Part shown: positions 7,872-17,467 of the stretch, piece after piece
Numbering within the stretch: position 1 is the stretch's first letter
Layout: each line of letters opens with the position of its first letter
Assembly: GCA_008501575.1 (NCBI GenBank)
Contig: QQUO01000115.1
Coordinates: forward strand, 1-25,515
Direction: 5' to 3'
Length of the DNA: 25,515 nt
Origin: Pseudomonadota bacterium
GTDB lineage: Bacteria; Pseudomonadota; Gammaproteobacteria; Xanthomonadales; Marinicellaceae
Program-made: the position numbers and the translations under genes
The notes under the pieces: model-generated
What the model was told of the DNA's origin: nothing
The model's database searches: none
Seen by the model: only the letters and a program-made list of their open reading frames with translations

Positions 7872-9582
7872 CAACTCTAATCAACTTTGGTCAAAGTCAT
7901 TTACAGTTCCGCTAGTTAACGGTGCAAACGATAAATTAATTATTGATTTTAATAGACTTAGGTTTTATGGCGCCCCCAAAACAAAAAAAATCCTATCAAA
8001 TGATGCGATTTTCGCAAACAGAGATAATTTAATAAATAGTTGGAAAAATAATTTTATTGATCTCGAGTTACGTGATGCAACTAAAATTGGTTGGTTTAAT
8101 ACCTTCACAATATTTATTAATAATGCTGATGAGGAGGGGATTGATTTACCGAGCAAATCTTCAGTTGAATCCTGGGAGAGACTAATCGTAAATCAAGCTC
8201 GTGCAGGCAAATACAAATCAAGCACTGCCATTAAATACTTTTCAATAATCAAATCACTTCACAAATATTTTGGTTACCCATATAAGGAATGGTTTTCGCC
8301 ACACGCCCTATTACCTAAAGAAAAAACGTTTCCAAAGTATGGTTATTCAGACAAGGAATTAATCAATTTATTAAAAACGCTACATAAAGTTTTCCATAAA
8401 TTAGAATCAAAAATCAGTAAAAATATTAGCCAGTATATTCCAGCAAAATCTAACTCTCTTAATAACAATTCTAACCTAGATAATGACACTGAAATATCTA
8501 CAGAAATAACTAGATGCTTCTCAGCAGCTGCTTTTATTTTTTCTTATTATACTTGGGGGAATTTAAGCACAATTCTAAATGCGCCAAAGCCCAAGAAAAT
8601 AGAAACTGAAAATGGAAAATGGTATTTTGCTGAAGTTGAAAAGCACAGAGCTAATAAGTTTGTGACTTTAGAATTAGGCACGAACAATGATTTAACTGTT
8701 CCGAAGCACGCACTCAGGTTTATAAATAAATTGCTCAATTTATCAAATACATTATGCCCGAATATTGATAATTTATTTATTCAAAGAGATAAAGGTAAAT
8801 TTAGCAGCTTAAAGGGAAGTTGTCTTTACAAGTTTAAAAATTGGTTGGCTAGAGAATTTGATATTATAGGTGATGATGGCACTTTGCTGTCAATTAATAT
8901 TACTAAATTACGTAAAACTATGAGCTCAAGACATTTAGCCATTACAAATGACCCTATAGAAACTGCTATTTTATTAGGAAACACTCCAAAAGTATTAAGA
9001 AAGCATTATAGTCAAGGTAATGAGGGAAATAACAGAAAGCAACTTATTGCAACATCTATGGCTCTTGAGGAAGCGATAAGACTCAAAGACATTCAAAAAG
9101 GAAAGAAACAAGCAGCTAAAAGATTAAATCTTGAAATCCTTCCATATGAAGAATTTTTAAATAAATATAAAAAAACTGGTGTTCTGCAACCTCAAATAAC
9201 ACCAATAGGTACTGGCTGTAAGGGCGGAAATTCTAAGCAACAAAAAACCTATAACAAAAAAATGATGTTCAATAATCTTAATGACAAATCTCAAAAATTG
9301 GCTTGTGCTGATATCTTGAGTTGTTTTTTTTGTAAGAATCAAGTAATCATTGAAGAGGTAGATGACATATGGTGTTTATTGAGTTTTAGAGACTCTATAT
9401 ATGAATCCCAACTTGATTATGCTTCATACTCACATTTTTACAAGAGCCGGTCTGAACTTATAATTAAAATTGACAATACAATAAAATTAATTGATCCTAA
9501 AGTTCGCAAAAAAGCGAGAGATAAATTACAAAACAACGGCCGTCATCCTTTATGGCCTGAAAAATACAACTATACTTTTTAA
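7849..9582 (+). CDS. Tyrosine-recombinase-like protein with altered catalytic residues, second gene of module
   Basis: The protein has 577 residues. The C-terminal half has a recombinase-like layout, but the first Arg is Asn (T235-W-G-N238-L-S), the HxxR motif is T352-K-L-R355, and the next His is replaced in LGNTPKVL. R355 and a nucleophile-like Y387 in RKHYSQG remain. Many large recombinases in multi-recombinase modules share the TG-N-type first motif, so this is probably a conserved subfamily rather than decay. A C-terminal Cys set (C457, C486, C492, C495 in CADILSCFFC) could bind zinc. The start is either ATG 7849 (23-base overlap with the previous gene) or ATG 7864 (8-base overlap); neither has a clear Shine-Dalgarno. 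It may shape the synaptic complex more than cut DNA, which is inference. Confidence 0.82.
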   Translation: MKQSIMNNNSNQLWSKSFTVPLVNGANDKLIIDFNRLRFYGAPKTKKILSNDAIFANRDNLINSWKNNFIDLELRDATKIGWFNTFTIFINNADEEGIDLPSKSSVESWERLIVNQARAGKYKSSTAIKYFSIIKSLHKYFGYPYKEWFSPHALLPKEKTFPKYGYSDKELINLLKTLHKVFHKLESKISKNISQYIPAKSNSLNNNSNLDNDTEISTEITRCFSAAAFIFSYYTWGNLSTILNAPKPKKIETENGKWYFAEVEKHRANKFVTLELGTNNDLTVPKHALRFINKLLNLSNTLCPNIDNLFIQRDKGKFSSLKGSCLYKFKNWLAREFDIIGDDGTLLSINITKLRKTMSSRHLAITNDPIETAILLGNTPKVLRKHYSQGNEGNNRKQLIATSMALEEAIRLKDIQKGKKQAAKRLNLEILPYEEFLNKYKKTGVLQPQITPIGTGCKGGNSKQQKTYNKKMMFNNLNDKSQKLACADILSCFFCKNQVIIEEVDDIWCLLSFRDSIYESQLDYASYSHFYKSRSELIIKIDNTIKLIDPKVRKKARDKLQNNGRHPLWPEKYNYTF

Positions 9583-9589
9583 TTTAATT

Positions 9590-11668
9590 ATGAACCCTGA
9601 TTTTGAGAGTTACTTATTACAAAAACATCAATTTACTCAGGAGTTTATAGTGGAAATTTACTTGTCAGAAAGTTGGGATATTCTCAATAAATTACCTATA
9701 TCTTCAGACTCAAGTGGCGAAATAGTGAGTTATTATGGAGATGAAATATGGGATTTATCCGCGTATACAAATAATCAGCTCAATGAAACAAAGACTAAAT
9801 ATTCATTTTCGAAATTTGAAAATAACACATTGCTGAATGAACAGAAATTAATAGCTTACTCATGGCTCAATTTTACTGGTGGAAGAACAATAGGATATAA
9901 ACTAAAAATTACATCGTTAGTAACACAACAGAAAATATTAAATTTAATTTATCTATATCTAGATAATTTAGGTTTAAACAGTATTGCTGAGTTAGGTGAT
10001 GAGAATGAGTTTTATAAGTTTTGTGAATATTTAAAGGACAAAAAATTAGCATTTGGTTCAGTTCAGCATTATTTAGGCATTCTTGCTAATGTAATAAGAT
10101 TAAAAAACATCATTCCTGTTTGTCTAACTATTAATAGCTCTAAATCTTTTAGGTCGCTTGCCAGAAAACTAGCATCTGATGAAAAACAAACCGTAAATCA
10201 ATATTATTCAATTCCTACAAATATCATGGAAAAAATTTATGGAAAAGCTATATCCGTTATTGAATTATGTTATCCAATTAAAGAGGAGCTAAATGATTTG
10301 TTATGCTTATTAAGAGAGAACTATCTCGAAGGCAAGCACATAGTTGATAGAAAAATAGATGACGGCGAATGGATTTGGTTAACAAAAAAATCAACCCAAT
10401 ATAAGACTGAAGTTAATAAAAAAATTCCTATTAAAGACAAAGAGGTAATTAAAGAATTCGTAACCAAGCACAAACTTGAAAGTTCTGATGTTTTTTCAAG
10501 CTTGAATATAAGAAATATTTTTAGCATCATTCAAACAGCATCATATATTTTATGTGGGGCTTTTAGTGGTATGAGAAAAAGTGAATTATTCCATATCAAA
10601 ACAGATGGGTTTGTAAAAAGAATAGAGAATAAGCAAACTTATTATTCCATCCAGTCCAAAACAATAAAATTTATTAAAGGTAAAACATCACAAGAAGAGT
10701 GGCTGGCTAGCCCCGTCTGCAAAAAAGCAATTGACGTTGCTGAAGCTATAACAAGAAATATGCGTGAGCAATTATGTAAATCTAATAATATTAAAAATAG
10801 AGAAAAAGCTCAGTGCTTGTGGCTTTCACAGGCAATAAAGTCAAGGACGCCTAATATTCGAGGATCATCATCTTTAAAGAATATTTTAAAAAACTTTTCT
10901 AAATTTAGTGAAGCAGTTATAACAGATAAAGATGTTTCGGAATTTAAGATTATAAACCCTAACTCTAATGAGCACATTGCAAATGAAATAATTAAATCTG
11001 GTGTTATATGGCCGCTCTCTACCCATCAGTTCAGAAGAACTTACGCAGTGTTTGCAAAAAGACATAGCTTATGCACCGATATGGCTATTAAGCAACAGTT
11101 CAAACATATACTACTGCCCATGAGTCAATGGTACGGTGAGGGAGGATTACAAGCACAAATAAAAAATATACGTGTTGATGAAGAACTTTATAAATTAATT
11201 GCTGATGTTAATAATGAACTTATCACTAACAAATTATTTAGTTGGTATACATCAAAAGAAAAGTTAGCAGGAAAAAAAGGTGTTGAAATTATGAATTCAC
11301 GAAATGATTTGAGTGCAAAATATGGTTCTTGGGAAACTGTTAACAAGCTTATAAAAGAAGGAAGGCTTAGTTTAACTGGCACTCTTCATTCTTATTGTAT
11401 GGCTAACTATGAGTGTACGATGGAAAAGACTGTTAATCCAGCAAACTGTTTTGGCTGTAACAATCTAGTTGTAGATGAAGAGAAAGCCATTTCCTGGAAG
11501 AAAAGACATGAATGGATTATAGATTCAATAAACAAATTAAAAAATAACGCCAGTCTCACCTCTTCAACATTTAGTCACTTCATAACTCAAATTAAAGCAG
11601 CTGAACAAATAATGGCAGAATTTGATATTGAATTCACTCCGTATGATGAATCTACGGTAAAAATATAA
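9590..11668 (+). CDS. Large tyrosine recombinase with C-terminal Cys cluster, third gene of module
   Basis: This 692-residue protein has catalytic residues R329 in SGMRKSEL, H479 and R482 in THQFRR, H506 in FKHILL, and a candidate nucleophile Y515 in MSQWYG. The C-terminal domain carries C603, C609, C620 and C623 (HSYCMANYEC ... NCFGC), a likely zinc-binding knuckle. I chose ATG 9590, eight bases after the preceding stop. The open frame runs back to 9491, but that part lies inside the previous gene and reads as non-native sequence. The stop (TAA 11666-11668) shares its last A with the next ATG. Size and the Cys-rich tail resemble the large partner in Tn554-like (TnpB) and gamma-mobile-trio modules; which family it truly belongs to needs a profile search. 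Confidence 0.85.
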   Translation: MNPDFESYLLQKHQFTQEFIVEIYLSESWDILNKLPISSDSSGEIVSYYGDEIWDLSAYTNNQLNETKTKYSFSKFENNTLLNEQKLIAYSWLNFTGGRTIGYKLKITSLVTQQKILNLIYLYLDNLGLNSIAELGDENEFYKFCEYLKDKKLAFGSVQHYLGILANVIRLKNIIPVCLTINSSKSFRSLARKLASDEKQTVNQYYSIPTNIMEKIYGKAISVIELCYPIKEELNDLLCLLRENYLEGKHIVDRKIDDGEWIWLTKKSTQYKTEVNKKIPIKDKEVIKEFVTKHKLESSDVFSSLNIRNIFSIIQTASYILCGAFSGMRKSELFHIKTDGFVKRIENKQTYYSIQSKTIKFIKGKTSQEEWLASPVCKKAIDVAEAITRNMREQLCKSNNIKNREKAQCLWLSQAIKSRTPNIRGSSSLKNILKNFSKFSEAVITDKDVSEFKIINPNSNEHIANEIIKSGVIWPLSTHQFRRTYAVFAKRHSLCTDMAIKQQFKHILLPMSQWYGEGGLQAQIKNIRVDEELYKLIADVNNELITNKLFSWYTSKEKLAGKKGVEIMNSRNDLSAKYGSWETVNKLIKEGRLSLTGTLHSYCMANYECTMEKTVNPANCFGCNNLVVDEEKAISWKKRHEWIIDSINKLKNNASLTSSTFSHFITQIKAAEQIMAEFDIEFTPYDESTVKI

Positions 11669-12108
11669 TGGATAAGTCAAAATCTACACTAATCAAATTA
11701 GAATCTGCTTTGGATAGAATTTGTAAAGGCAACACAAAAAATATACCTGAATATAGGAAATTGAGTGTACGCGCAGTTGAGCAAGAAGCTCTACTTGGAG
11801 ATGGAACTGCCTACTATTACCCTGATTTTATAAAACGAATTAAAAATGAAGTAACTAAGTCAAAACTAAATCCATCTGAAAAAACAAAAACTAAACCTCT
11901 ATCATCTAAAAAAAAACTAGCGAACGAGAAACGTATAAAAGAAAACTACAGAGATAAACTTAAAGACGCTAATCATTTATTGTCAAAAATGGCCGCATCA
12001 ACGAACGAACTTGCATACGCATTACATCAAGCCCATAATAAAATATCACAGCTTGAAAAAGAAATTGTAAAGCTTAAAAGAAATAAAATAACAAGCATTA
12101 AAAAGTAA
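11668..12108 (+). CDS. Small Lys-rich coiled-coil protein, fourth gene of module (TnpC/GmtX-like)
   Basis: This protein has 146 residues. The N-terminal 65 residues are mixed helix-forming sequence including LSVRAVEQEALLGDGTAYYY. A very Lys-rich linker follows at about 65-90, then a long heptad-like helix ending in HNKISQLEKEIVKLKRNK. The ATG overlaps the preceding TAA (TAATG), so it is coupled to the recombinases. Short coiled-coil proteins with a basic middle and a leucine-heptad end occur as the last gene of Tn554-type modules (TnpC, DUF6262-like), where TnpC affects orientation and efficiency. By analogy this would be a DNA-binding accessory of the recombinases. The match is by size, position and composition, not by a catalytic motif. 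Confidence 0.75.
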   Translation: MDKSKSTLIKLESALDRICKGNTKNIPEYRKLSVRAVEQEALLGDGTAYYYPDFIKRIKNEVTKSKLNPSEKTKTKPLSSKKKLANEKRIKENYRDKLKDANHLLSKMAASTNELAYALHQAHNKISQLEKEIVKLKRNKITSIKK

Positions 12109-12130
12109 TAAGTATTTAAATATGCAAAAG

Positions 12131-12162
12131 AAAAGGACTGTGAATTTTAAATGTCTTTTTAT
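12131..12162 (+). terminator. Weak hairpin after the integration module
   Basis: AAAAGGAC (12131-12138) can pair with GTCTTTTT (12153-12160) including one G-T pair. The T-run forms part of the stem. It is a plausible but weak end for the recombinase transcript, 22 bases after its last stop. Confidence 0.35.
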
Positions 12163-12215
12163 TTAAAAATATACTATATACATCTGTAATTATCCTAAAT
12201 TTAAACAACAGACCC

Positions 12216-15200
12216 ATGCAAAAGGACAACCAAACACCACTTCAACAGATTCTTAATACCTACCGCTCTTCAAGCAAAACCGAGCGTGAAAAAGGAACGT
12301 ATTTTGAAAAGCTCATAATCACCTTCTTTAAATACGAAGCGCGGTATAAAGGGCTTTACAGTGATGTCTGGACATACTCTGATTGGGCGAAGGAACAAGG
12401 AATTTCAGGTAAAGACACTGGTATTGATTTAGTTGCTAAGACCAAAGGTACTAATGATTACCATGCCATTCAATGTAAGCTGTATGATGAAGATGCCACA
12501 ATTTATAAAAAGCACATAGACAGCTTTTTTACAGCCTCTGGTAAAAAGCCATTTTCAAATCGGCTTATTGTTACCACTACTAATAATTGGTCAGACAATG
12601 CGTTAGATGCGCTGGAAGATCAACACCCGCCGGTTACTAAGATTGACCTTAAGGCGCTGGAAGAAAGCCAAATTGATTGGTCAAAATATATACCTGATCA
12701 AGCCCCGGTCTTACTTACCGAACGAAGTGAGCGAAACCTCAGAAAGCATCAAGAGCGTGCATTTAATGATGTCGTAAGAGGTTTTGAAGATGCTGATCGC
12801 GGCAAGATGATTATGGCGTGCGGTACTGGTAAAACCTATACCAGCTTGAAACTTGCTGAGCATTTAGCAGGTCCCGGTAAAAATGTACTGTTTCTCGTCC
12901 CCAGTCTTAATCTGCTGTCTCAAACCCTGACTGAATGGACTCAATTCAGTGAAACTCCAATCACTAGCTTTGCCGTTTGTTCAGACAGTGATGTTGGTAA
13001 GAAACAAAAAGGTGATGATCGAAACATGCTCATTCATGAGCTTGAATACCCATCGACCACAGAAGCCAGTAAGCTAGGTGAAGCTGTAAAACAAACCAAA
13101 GCTAACCCCGCGACTAAAGATACCATGACGGTCATCTTTTCTACTTACCATTCAATAGATGTCATCAGTAAAGCACAAAAGGATCATGGACTGGATGATT
13201 TCTCATTAATCATCTGCGATGAAGCACACCGAACAACCGGTGCTACGTTTGAAGCTGAAAGCGAAAGTAAATTTGTAAAAGTTCATAACAACGACTTCAT
13301 TCGCAGTGCTAAGCGGTTATACATGACTGCTACGCCACGAATTTATGCCGATATCGCGAAAGCCACAGCTGAGACAGAGAACACTGAGCTGTGCTCAATG
13401 GACGATGAGACTTTATACGGTCGTAATTTCCATGTTATTAATTTCTCTGAGGCAGTTAGACTTAATCTTTTAACCGATTATAAAGTGGTCGTTCTGACCA
13501 TTGATGAAGCTCATGTTAGCCGTCGAATACAGGGCTTGCTTTCGGATGAAAACAACAGCCTAAAAGTGGATGATGCCGCTAAAATCATTGGTTGCTGGAA
13601 AGCGCTAAGTAAGCAAAGCGCCGGTGATGACTTTGCTCACAATGAAGAAGCCATGAAAAGAGCGGTGGCGTTTTGCCAGGTCATCGAGCCCAACCAGAAC
13701 GCTAAAACACATAAAGTCAGCTCAAAACAAATTGCCGGTATGTTTCAGGAAGTGATTGATGCTTACCAAGAACAAGATGATAGCGGCATTGATCTTGCTT
13801 GTGAAACTGAACATGTCGATGGCAGTATGAATGCCAGCGAGAAGGAAAGTAAATTAAATTGGCTCAAGGCTGAACCACCTGAAAACACCTGTCGTATTTT
13901 AAGCAATGTTCGTTGTTTGTCTGAAGGTGTTGATGTACCTGCACTGGATGCTGTTTTGTTCTTAACACCGCGCAACTCTCAAGTCGATGTTGTGCAGTCA
14001 GTTGGCCGCGTCATGCGCAATGCCCCCGGTAAAAACATGGGATATGTCATCTTACCTGTGGTCATACCGGCCGGTATGAGCCCGTCAGAGGCTTTAAACG
14101 ACAATAAGGTGTACAAGGTCGTCTGGGACGTTTTACAGGCTCTACGGTCACATGACGACCAATTTGACGCGATGATTAACAAAATGGATCTTATGGAACA
14201 GCGTCCGTCTAAAATGGAAGTCGTGGCCATTACCGATAAAGTCACCAAACCAAGCAAATCATCATCTAAACCAAAGTCCAAAGGCCAATACAATATAGGC
14301 AGTGAGGAAGATAGAAAACACTTCACCAAAGAAGACCAACAAAAAATGGAATTTAGCGTCGGGGAAATCGAAAGAGCCCTCTACGCTAAAGTAGTTAAAA
14401 AATGTGGCAACCGGATGCACTGGGAAGACTGGGCCAATGACATTGCTAAAATCGCCAAGACTCACATCACCCGCATCGAAACAATCGTCAAAGATGCGGA
14501 GAGAAATCCTCAAGATGCAAAAGCCTTTAACAACTTTGCCGATGAACTGAGGGATGATTTAAACGACAGCATCACCGATGATGAAATTATAGAAATGCTG
14601 GCACAACATTTAATAACAAAGCCGGTTTTCGATGCGTTATTTGAAGACTACAGCTTCGCAAGTAACAATCCCGTCTCTAAAGCCATGCAGAATGTTTTGG
14701 ATCGGCTTAATGAACACCACTTGGAAAAAGAAGCCGATACGCTGAATAAGTTCTATTACAGCGTCCAAATGCGAGCCGAAGGTATAGACAACGCCGCCGG
14801 TAAACAAAAGATTGTGGTTGAGCTTTATGACAAGTTCTTCAGAAACGCATTCCCACGAATGACCGAACGGTTGGGGATAGTTTATACTCCGGTTGAGGTT
14901 GTTGATTTTATTATCCACAGCATTAACGATCTGCTTAAACAGGAATTTAACCTGTCTCTTGGGGAAAAAGAGGTTCATATTATCGATCCTTTCACCGGTA
15001 CAGGCACGTTCATCACCAGGCTATTACAAAGTGGATTAATTACCAAAGAGCAGCTTGAGCATAAGTACAAAAATGAAATCCACGCCAATGAAATTGTCCT
15101 ACTTGCCTATTACATAGCCGCCATTAACATCGAAGCTGTTTATCACGGCATTATGGGTGGTGATTACAAACCATTTGAAGGCATCTGTTTAACCGACACG

Positions 15201-17192
15201 TTTCAGATGTATGAACAGGATGACATGATCAGTGACCTACTCACTGATAACAGTGACCGTAGAAAGCGACAAAAGAAGCTAGATATCCGCGTTATTATGG
15301 GTAATCCTCCATACTCTTCGGGTCAAACTTCAGGTAATGACAATAATGCAAATGTTAGTTACAAACAGCTCGATGAGAGCATTAGTAATAGTTATGCTCT
15401 TAAATCGTCAGCCACACTGAAAAGCTCTCTTTATGACTCTTATATTAGAGCAATACGTTGGGCATCAAATCAGCTGGATAAAACTGGTGCAGGAATTATT
15501 GGTTTTGTAACCAATGCGGGCTTTTTGGAGGCTAATACTGGTGATGGCATAAGAAAATGCTTGGCTGAGGAATTTAGTTCTATTTATGTGTTTCATTTAA
15601 GAGGAAATCAAAGGACGTCAGGTGAAACATCCAGAAAGGAAGGTGGCAAAATTTTTGGGTCAGGAAGTCGTGCACCTATTGCAATTACGCTTTTAGTTAA
15701 AAATCCAAATGCCAAACAGCATGGGCAGATATTTTGGCATGATATTGGAGACTACTTAAATCAGGCTGAAAAACTTTCTATTATTGAGAAGTTTGCAAGT
15801 ATTGATGGAATTTCAAAAGCTAATAAATGGCAACCAATAATACCGGATAAATACGGTGACTGGGTTGATCAAAGAGATGATAGTTTTTATAAGTTTATGC
15901 CGATTGGTGACAAAAAAAACAACAAAGGAAAATTGTTTCAGATTCACTCGGGTGGGATAAAAACAAATAGAGACGCATGGTCCTATAACTCATCAAAAAG
16001 CTTGCTTAAAAGCTCCATTTGCAAAACATTTAATCACTATAATGACGAATTAGAGCGTTATATTGTGAGCGAAAAAGTTAAAAATGAACCTGAAACCTTG
16101 AAAGAAAGAGAGAAATATATAGCTGATTTTTTTAATAATCCCGATAGTTCAAAAATAGCATGGTCCCGTGATTTCAGGTATGACATAGCACGTAGAGACG
16201 TGAAATCTTTTAACAGAGCTCACCTGACGCAGGCTAACTATCGGCCGTTTACAAAGCAATGGCTTTACTTTCATGGGTCTCTTGTGATGGAGCTTTACCA
16301 AATGCCCAAATTATTCCCGACTTCTGAAAGTGAAAACTTAGTGATTTGCACAACCGGTAAAGGTGAATCCAAGGGGTTTACTAGCTTGATAAGCGATCAA
16401 GTGCCCAATCTTCACTTTGTTGCAGGCAGCCAATGTTTCCCGCTTTATCAATATGATGAAGTCAATGAGATTTCAGATGAGGAAGTATTGATTGGCAAAT
16501 CAAACACAACCGACACTGGCGAAGTAAGCTACCAAAGAAAAGACGCCATAACAGACGACGGCCTGAACCATTTCTTAAAAGCCTACCCAGGTGAGAATAT
16601 CAGTAAAGAGGACATTTTCTATTACGTTTATGGCTTGTTACATTCACCTGATTATCGCAGCCGCTTTGAAATGAACCTATCCAAAGAGCTTCCACGAATC
16701 CCACGGGTTAAAAAAGCCAAGGACTTTTGGGCCTTTAGCCAAGCCGGTCGAGACTTAGCCGAGTGGCATTTAGACTTTGAAGAAGCGTCTATTTATAAAT
16801 GTGATATCGAACTCAAGAAAGGCAAAAAGGTTACTGACCTAACCGCAAAAGATTACTACGTCAAAAAGATGAAGTTTGCGCGAACAAGAAACGCTGAGGG
16901 CAAATCTGTGCCGGATAAAAGCTCCATTGTTTACAACCCTCATATCACCCTTAAAAACATCCCTTTAGAAGCTTATGACTATGTTGTTAACGGCAAATCG
17001 GCCATCGAATGGGTCATGGAAAGACAAGGTGTTAAAACCGATAAAAAATCAGGTATAACCAACGATGCCAATGATTGGGCCATAGAAACAATGGGTAACC
17101 CCAAATACCCACTTGAACTACTACAAAGAATCATAACAGTCAGCCTGGAAACCAATAAGATTGTTAATTCCCTACCAAAACTCGATATATGA
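12216..17192 (+). CDS. Type ISP restriction-modification enzyme (single polypeptide)
   Basis: The protein has 1658 residues with nuclease, translocase, methylase and recognition domains in one chain. An Mrr-like PD-(D/E)xK nuclease is at about 1-165, with D71 in TGIDLVAK and Q86-C-K88. An SF2 helicase-like ATPase is at about 180-620, with Walker A CGTGK206T, DEAH at 335-338, YMTATPR, and the VQSVGRVMRN arginine-finger motif. A coupler is at about 680-900. An N6-adenine methylase is at about 905-1250, with motif I D924-P-F-T-G-T-G and motif IV N1030-P-P-Y. The rest is a target-recognition region. This order and size match LlaGI/LlaBIII-type enzymes, which translocate and cut foreign DNA lacking their methyl mark. 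All key motifs are intact. Composition is clearly less AT-rich than the recombinase genes just upstream, suggesting separately acquired cargo. No clear Shine-Dalgarno is seen. Confidence 0.95.
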   Translation: MQKDNQTPLQQILNTYRSSSKTEREKGTYFEKLIITFFKYEARYKGLYSDVWTYSDWAKEQGISGKDTGIDLVAKTKGTNDYHAIQCKLYDEDATIYKKHIDSFFTASGKKPFSNRLIVTTTNNWSDNALDALEDQHPPVTKIDLKALEESQIDWSKYIPDQAPVLLTERSERNLRKHQERAFNDVVRGFEDADRGKMIMACGTGKTYTSLKLAEHLAGPGKNVLFLVPSLNLLSQTLTEWTQFSETPITSFAVCSDSDVGKKQKGDDRNMLIHELEYPSTTEASKLGEAVKQTKANPATKDTMTVIFSTYHSIDVISKAQKDHGLDDFSLIICDEAHRTTGATFEAESESKFVKVHNNDFIRSAKRLYMTATPRIYADIAKATAETENTELCSMDDETLYGRNFHVINFSEAVRLNLLTDYKVVVLTIDEAHVSRRIQGLLSDENNSLKVDDAAKIIGCWKALSKQSAGDDFAHNEEAMKRAVAFCQVIEPNQNAKTHKVSSKQIAGMFQEVIDAYQEQDDSGIDLACETEHVDGSMNASEKESKLNWLKAEPPENTCRILSNVRCLSEGVDVPALDAVLFLTPRNSQVDVVQSVGRVMRNAPGKNMGYVILPVVIPAGMSPSEALNDNKVYKVVWDVLQALRSHDDQFDAMINKMDLMEQRPSKMEVVAITDKVTKPSKSSSKPKSKGQYNIGSEEDRKHFTKEDQQKMEFSVGEIERALYAKVVKKCGNRMHWEDWANDIAKIAKTHITRIETIVKDAERNPQDAKAFNNFADELRDDLNDSITDDEIIEMLAQHLITKPVFDALFEDYSFASNNPVSKAMQNVLDRLNEHHLEKEADTLNKFYYSVQMRAEGIDNAAGKQKIVVELYDKFFRNAFPRMTERLGIVYTPVEVVDFIIHSINDLLKQEFNLSLGEKEVHIIDPFTGTGTFITRLLQSGLITKEQLEHKYKNEIHANEIVLLAYYIAAINIEAVYHGIMGGDYKPFEGICLTDTFQMYEQDDMISDLLTDNSDRRKRQKKLDIRVIMGNPPYSSGQTSGNDNNANVSYKQLDESISNSYALKSSATLKSSLYDSYIRAIRWASNQLDKTGAGIIGFVTNAGFLEANTGDGIRKCLAEEFSSIYVFHLRGNQRTSGETSRKEGGKIFGSGSRAPIAITLLVKNPNAKQHGQIFWHDIGDYLNQAEKLSIIEKFASIDGISKANKWQPIIPDKYGDWVDQRDDSFYKFMPIGDKKNNKGKLFQIHSGGIKTNRDAWSYNSSKSLLKSSICKTFNHYNDELERYIVSEKVKNEPETLKEREKYIADFFNNPDSSKIAWSRDFRYDIARRDVKSFNRAHLTQANYRPFTKQWLYFHGSLVMELYQMPKLFPTSESENLVICTTGKGESKGFTSLISDQVPNLHFVAGSQCFPLYQYDEVNEISDEEVLIGKSNTTDTGEVSYQRKDAITDDGLNHFLKAYPGENISKEDIFYYVYGLLHSPDYRSRFEMNLSKELPRIPRVKKAKDFWAFSQAGRDLAEWHLDFEEASIYKCDIELKKGKKVTDLTAKDYYVKKMKFARTRNAEGKSVPDKSSIVYNPHITLKNIPLEAYDYVVNGKSAIEWVMERQGVKTDKKSGITNDANDWAIETMGNPKYPLELLQRIITVSLETNKIVNSLPKLDI

Positions 17193-17467
17193 TTGGCAAG
17201 TTAATTGATCTGGGCTTTCTGAAACTATCAAACTGGGAACTTCTTGATGGGGACTTGCATTGCGATTTTTGCAAATATGCCAATGAGAAAAATATTTTGT
17301 ATGCTTATGTGATAGATGGTCAGATTAAATATATCGGCCAAACAGTGATGGAATTAAAACAAAGACTGTATGGATATAAAAAGCCGGGTCCAACACAAAG
17401 CACAAACATCCGGTTAAACGAATTAATTAAAAACGTAATCATAGATGGTATGACTAGCCCCCCATAA
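17189..17467 (+). pseudogene. GIY-YIG nuclease-like gene truncated by an IS relic
   Basis: The gene begins inside the end of the Type ISP gene through an ATGA overlap (ATG 17189-17191, TGA 17190-17192), so it was translationally coupled to it. The 92-residue product has a C-x-x-C (C25, C28 in HCDFCKYA), then YAYVIDGQIKYIGQT, matching the paired YxY...YIG motif of GIY-YIG nucleases, then the expected Arg in LKQRLYGYKK. The last few codons and the stop come from the left end of the IS relic at 17451, so the part that should carry the catalytic Glu of the family is missing. No continuation is recognisable after the relic. It is probably non-functional as a nuclease. The original role beside the R-M enzyme is unknown. 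Confidence 0.7.

Noticed and set aside
9491..9589. Upstream 33-codon extension of the third recombinase
   Set aside because: It lies wholly inside the preceding gene in another frame, and the ATG at 9590 directly after that stop is a better start.
12147..12175. Possible promoter with TATACT (12170-12175) before the Type ISP gene
   Set aside because: The -35 region matches poorly in a very AT-rich stretch, so chance is likely.
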